A DNA stretch of 8,632 nt from contig JAEWWO010000126.1 of the NCBI GenBank assembly GCA_023396345.1, forward strand, positions 1 to 8,632. Direction: 5' to 3'. How positions within the stretch are numbered: the first letter of the stretch is position 1; every line of letters starts with the position of its first letter. The translations under genes were made by a program, and so were the position numbers. Positions 7,375-8,632 of this stretch are shown one piece after another. A model generated the notes under the pieces. The model had not been told where the DNA came from, did no database searches, and was given only the letters and a program-made list of their open reading frames with translations. This stretch comes from Bacteroidota bacterium. GTDB lineage: Bacteria; Bacteroidota; Bacteroidia; Chitinophagales; Chitinophagaceae.

Positions 7375-8632
7375 GAGTTTGTTTGGTAATTGTAAGGTGA
7401 AAGAATTAATCCCGTTTGAACCATCATACGTAAGACTTCCTCCATGTAATTCCGTCAGCGAGCGGGCTAATGCCAGCCCAATGCCCGTGCCGGGCTCCTT
7501 GGTATTGCGGTATCTGAAGAATGGTTCAAAAATTTTATCTGTTAATTCATCAGGGATAGTTTTTCCGTCATTATATATTTTTGCTATAACTAGATTTTTA
7601 TCTTCATCAGAAATAAAAATATCAACTTTACTTTCTCCGTATTTTACCGCATTATTAAGAAGATTGCTGATGATTTTTGTAAGCGCTTCTTCGTCTGCCG
7701 CAATCATTATATTATGATTGGTTGCAGTAAAGTTTAATTGAATATTTTTACTGTCGAATGCATTTTGAAATCTCATAATCAATTCTTCTGTCAGTTTGGT
7801 GAAATTTACATTTTTAAAGTTAAGAGAAAATCTGGATGTTTCACTTTCTCTGAAGTTGAGCAAATCGTTGGTCAAATCTAATAAGCGATTTGTGTTTCTT
7901 TCCATAATACGCACATTCTTTTCGAGCTTTAACGGGAGCTCTTCGCTTCTGATAATTTTTTCCAAAGGTCCTTTTATTAAAGTAAGCGGCGTTCTTATTT
8001 CATGTGCTACCTGAGTAAAGAAATCAATTTTTGCTTCATATATTTTCTTTTCGTCTTCAATTTTTTTAATAGCATTTTTTTGTCTGATTTTCTCTCTTGT
8101 TCTTTCTCTCACAAAGTGAATGATTAGAAACGTCGTAATTAAAACCGCTGTAATATAAAAGATGTAAGCAAGTGTAGATTTATAAAAAGGTGAACGAATA
8201 ATAATATGCATTTGCTGCAAATTGTCTGTCCATTTACCTGCTGCATTTGTAGATGTGACATTGAAAATATAATTGCCATGGGGAAGATTGTTGTAATAGA
8301 CTGTTCTGTTTGTCTGCAATGTATCCCAGTTGTAATCTGAGCCTTCCAGCTTATAAGCATACTGTATGCTTTTGGGTGAAGTATACTCGAGTGCTGCGAA
8401 ATTGATATTGAATGAAGCCTGATCGTGATTTAAATATACCGGCTCTGATTTTTTAATATTTAGTTCAGTGCCGTTGGTTAAGTGTACACTCGTTATGTAT
8501 AAAGGAGGTTGAAATGTATCTGTTGAGAAAAAATCAGGATTGAATTTTATAAGCCCTTTTATTCCGCCAAAATAGAGAAAGCCGTTTTTATCTTTATAAG
8601 AAGATTTATAGTTGAACTGATTAAAGAGAATG
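7372..8632 (-). CDS. HTCS-type sensor histidine kinase (5' partial)
   Basis: C-terminal 419 residues of a membrane sensor kinase; the frame runs open to the window edge, so the N-terminal part is missing. In order: the end of a Reg_prop beta-propeller (YFGGIKGLIKFNP, about residues 17-29), a Y_Y_Y immunoglobulin-like domain (about 70-135, with YAYKLEG and LPHGNYIF), one membrane helix (about 153-174, bases 8110-8175), a charged signalling helix, HisKA with the H-box AHEIRTPLTLI (His210, codon at 8002-8004), and a HATPase_c domain with N-box SNLLNNAVKYG, NDG and GTGIGLA. All kinase motifs are present, so it should be active. Such propeller/Y_Y_Y sensors sit in the periplasm and detect oligosaccharide breakdown products; the ligand cannot be told here. 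A TTG at 8319 lies inside the Y_Y_Y domain and is not a start. Usually the receiver and AraC domains follow in the same protein; here they are separate. Confidence 0.93.
   Translation of the reverse strand, partial: ILFNQFNYKSSYKDKNGFLYFGGIKGLIKFNPDFFSTDTFQPPLYITSVHLTNGTELNIKKSEPVYLNHDQASFNINFAALEYTSPKSIQYAYKLEGSDYNWDTLQTNRTVYYNNLPHGNYIFNVTSTNAAGKWTDNLQQMHIIIRSPFYKSTLAYIFYITAVLITTFLIIHFVRERTREKIRQKNAIKKIEDEKKIYEAKIDFFTQVAHEIRTPLTLIKGPLEKIIRSEELPLKLEKNVRIMERNTNRLLDLTNDLLNFRESETSRFSLNFKNVNFTKLTEELIMRFQNAFDSKNIQLNFTATNHNIMIAADEEALTKIISNLLNNAVKYGESKVDIFISDEDKNLVIAKIYNDGKTIPDELTDKIFEPFFRYRNTKEPGTGIGLALARSLTELHGGSLTYDGSNGINSFTLQLPNKL

Noticed and set aside
8317..8319. TTG at 8319 as start of the histidine kinase
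   Set aside because: Translation upstream to the window edge is uninterrupted and gives clear Y_Y_Y and Reg_prop sequence, so this codon is internal.

Overview
The window looks like chromosomal DNA of a low-GC Bacteroidota bacterium, probably of the Chitinophagia/Sphingobacteriia type. Three things point there: a SusB-like GH97 glycosidase, a two-component regulator built from the parts of a Bacteroidota hybrid two-component system (HTCS), and promoter candidates of the TTTG / TAnnTTTG kind. No sequence search was possible, so the genus is not assigned.

Layout. Bases 1-1386 (+) hold the C-terminal 461 residues of a GH97 alpha-glucosidase whose start lies outside the window. Bases 1387-1710 are non-coding and carry a possible terminator plus a nested inverted repeat (1527-1681) that resembles an interspersed or MITE-like element. 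Bases 1711-3885 (-) encode a 724-residue sucrose-phosphate-synthase-like glycosyltransferase fused to a HAD phosphatase domain. A 286-bp divergent intergenic region with candidate promoters and two dyads separates it from a 492-residue GH32-like (clan GH-J) hydrolase without a signal peptide (4172-5650, +). This gene converges, 6 bp apart, on a PfkB sugar kinase, probably a fructokinase (5657-6547, -). Upstream of the kinase on the minus strand lie a REC-AraC response regulator (6604-7368) and a histidine kinase with a periplasmic Y_Y_Y sensor (7372-8632, cut by the window end).

Working together. The middle three genes form a plausible intracellular sucrose (or related fructoside) module. The fusion would make the disaccharide phosphate and remove its phosphate, the GH-J enzyme would split the disaccharide again, and the kinase would return fructose to glycolysis. 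This resembles the sps-spp-fruK-amylosucrase clusters of methanotrophs, with a GH-J hydrolase in the place of amylosucrase. Two details stand out. The phosphatase domain has GNGGND where GDSGND is expected. The histidine kinase and response regulator are in one reading frame, divided only by a TAA stop and one codon, as if a one-piece HTCS had been split.
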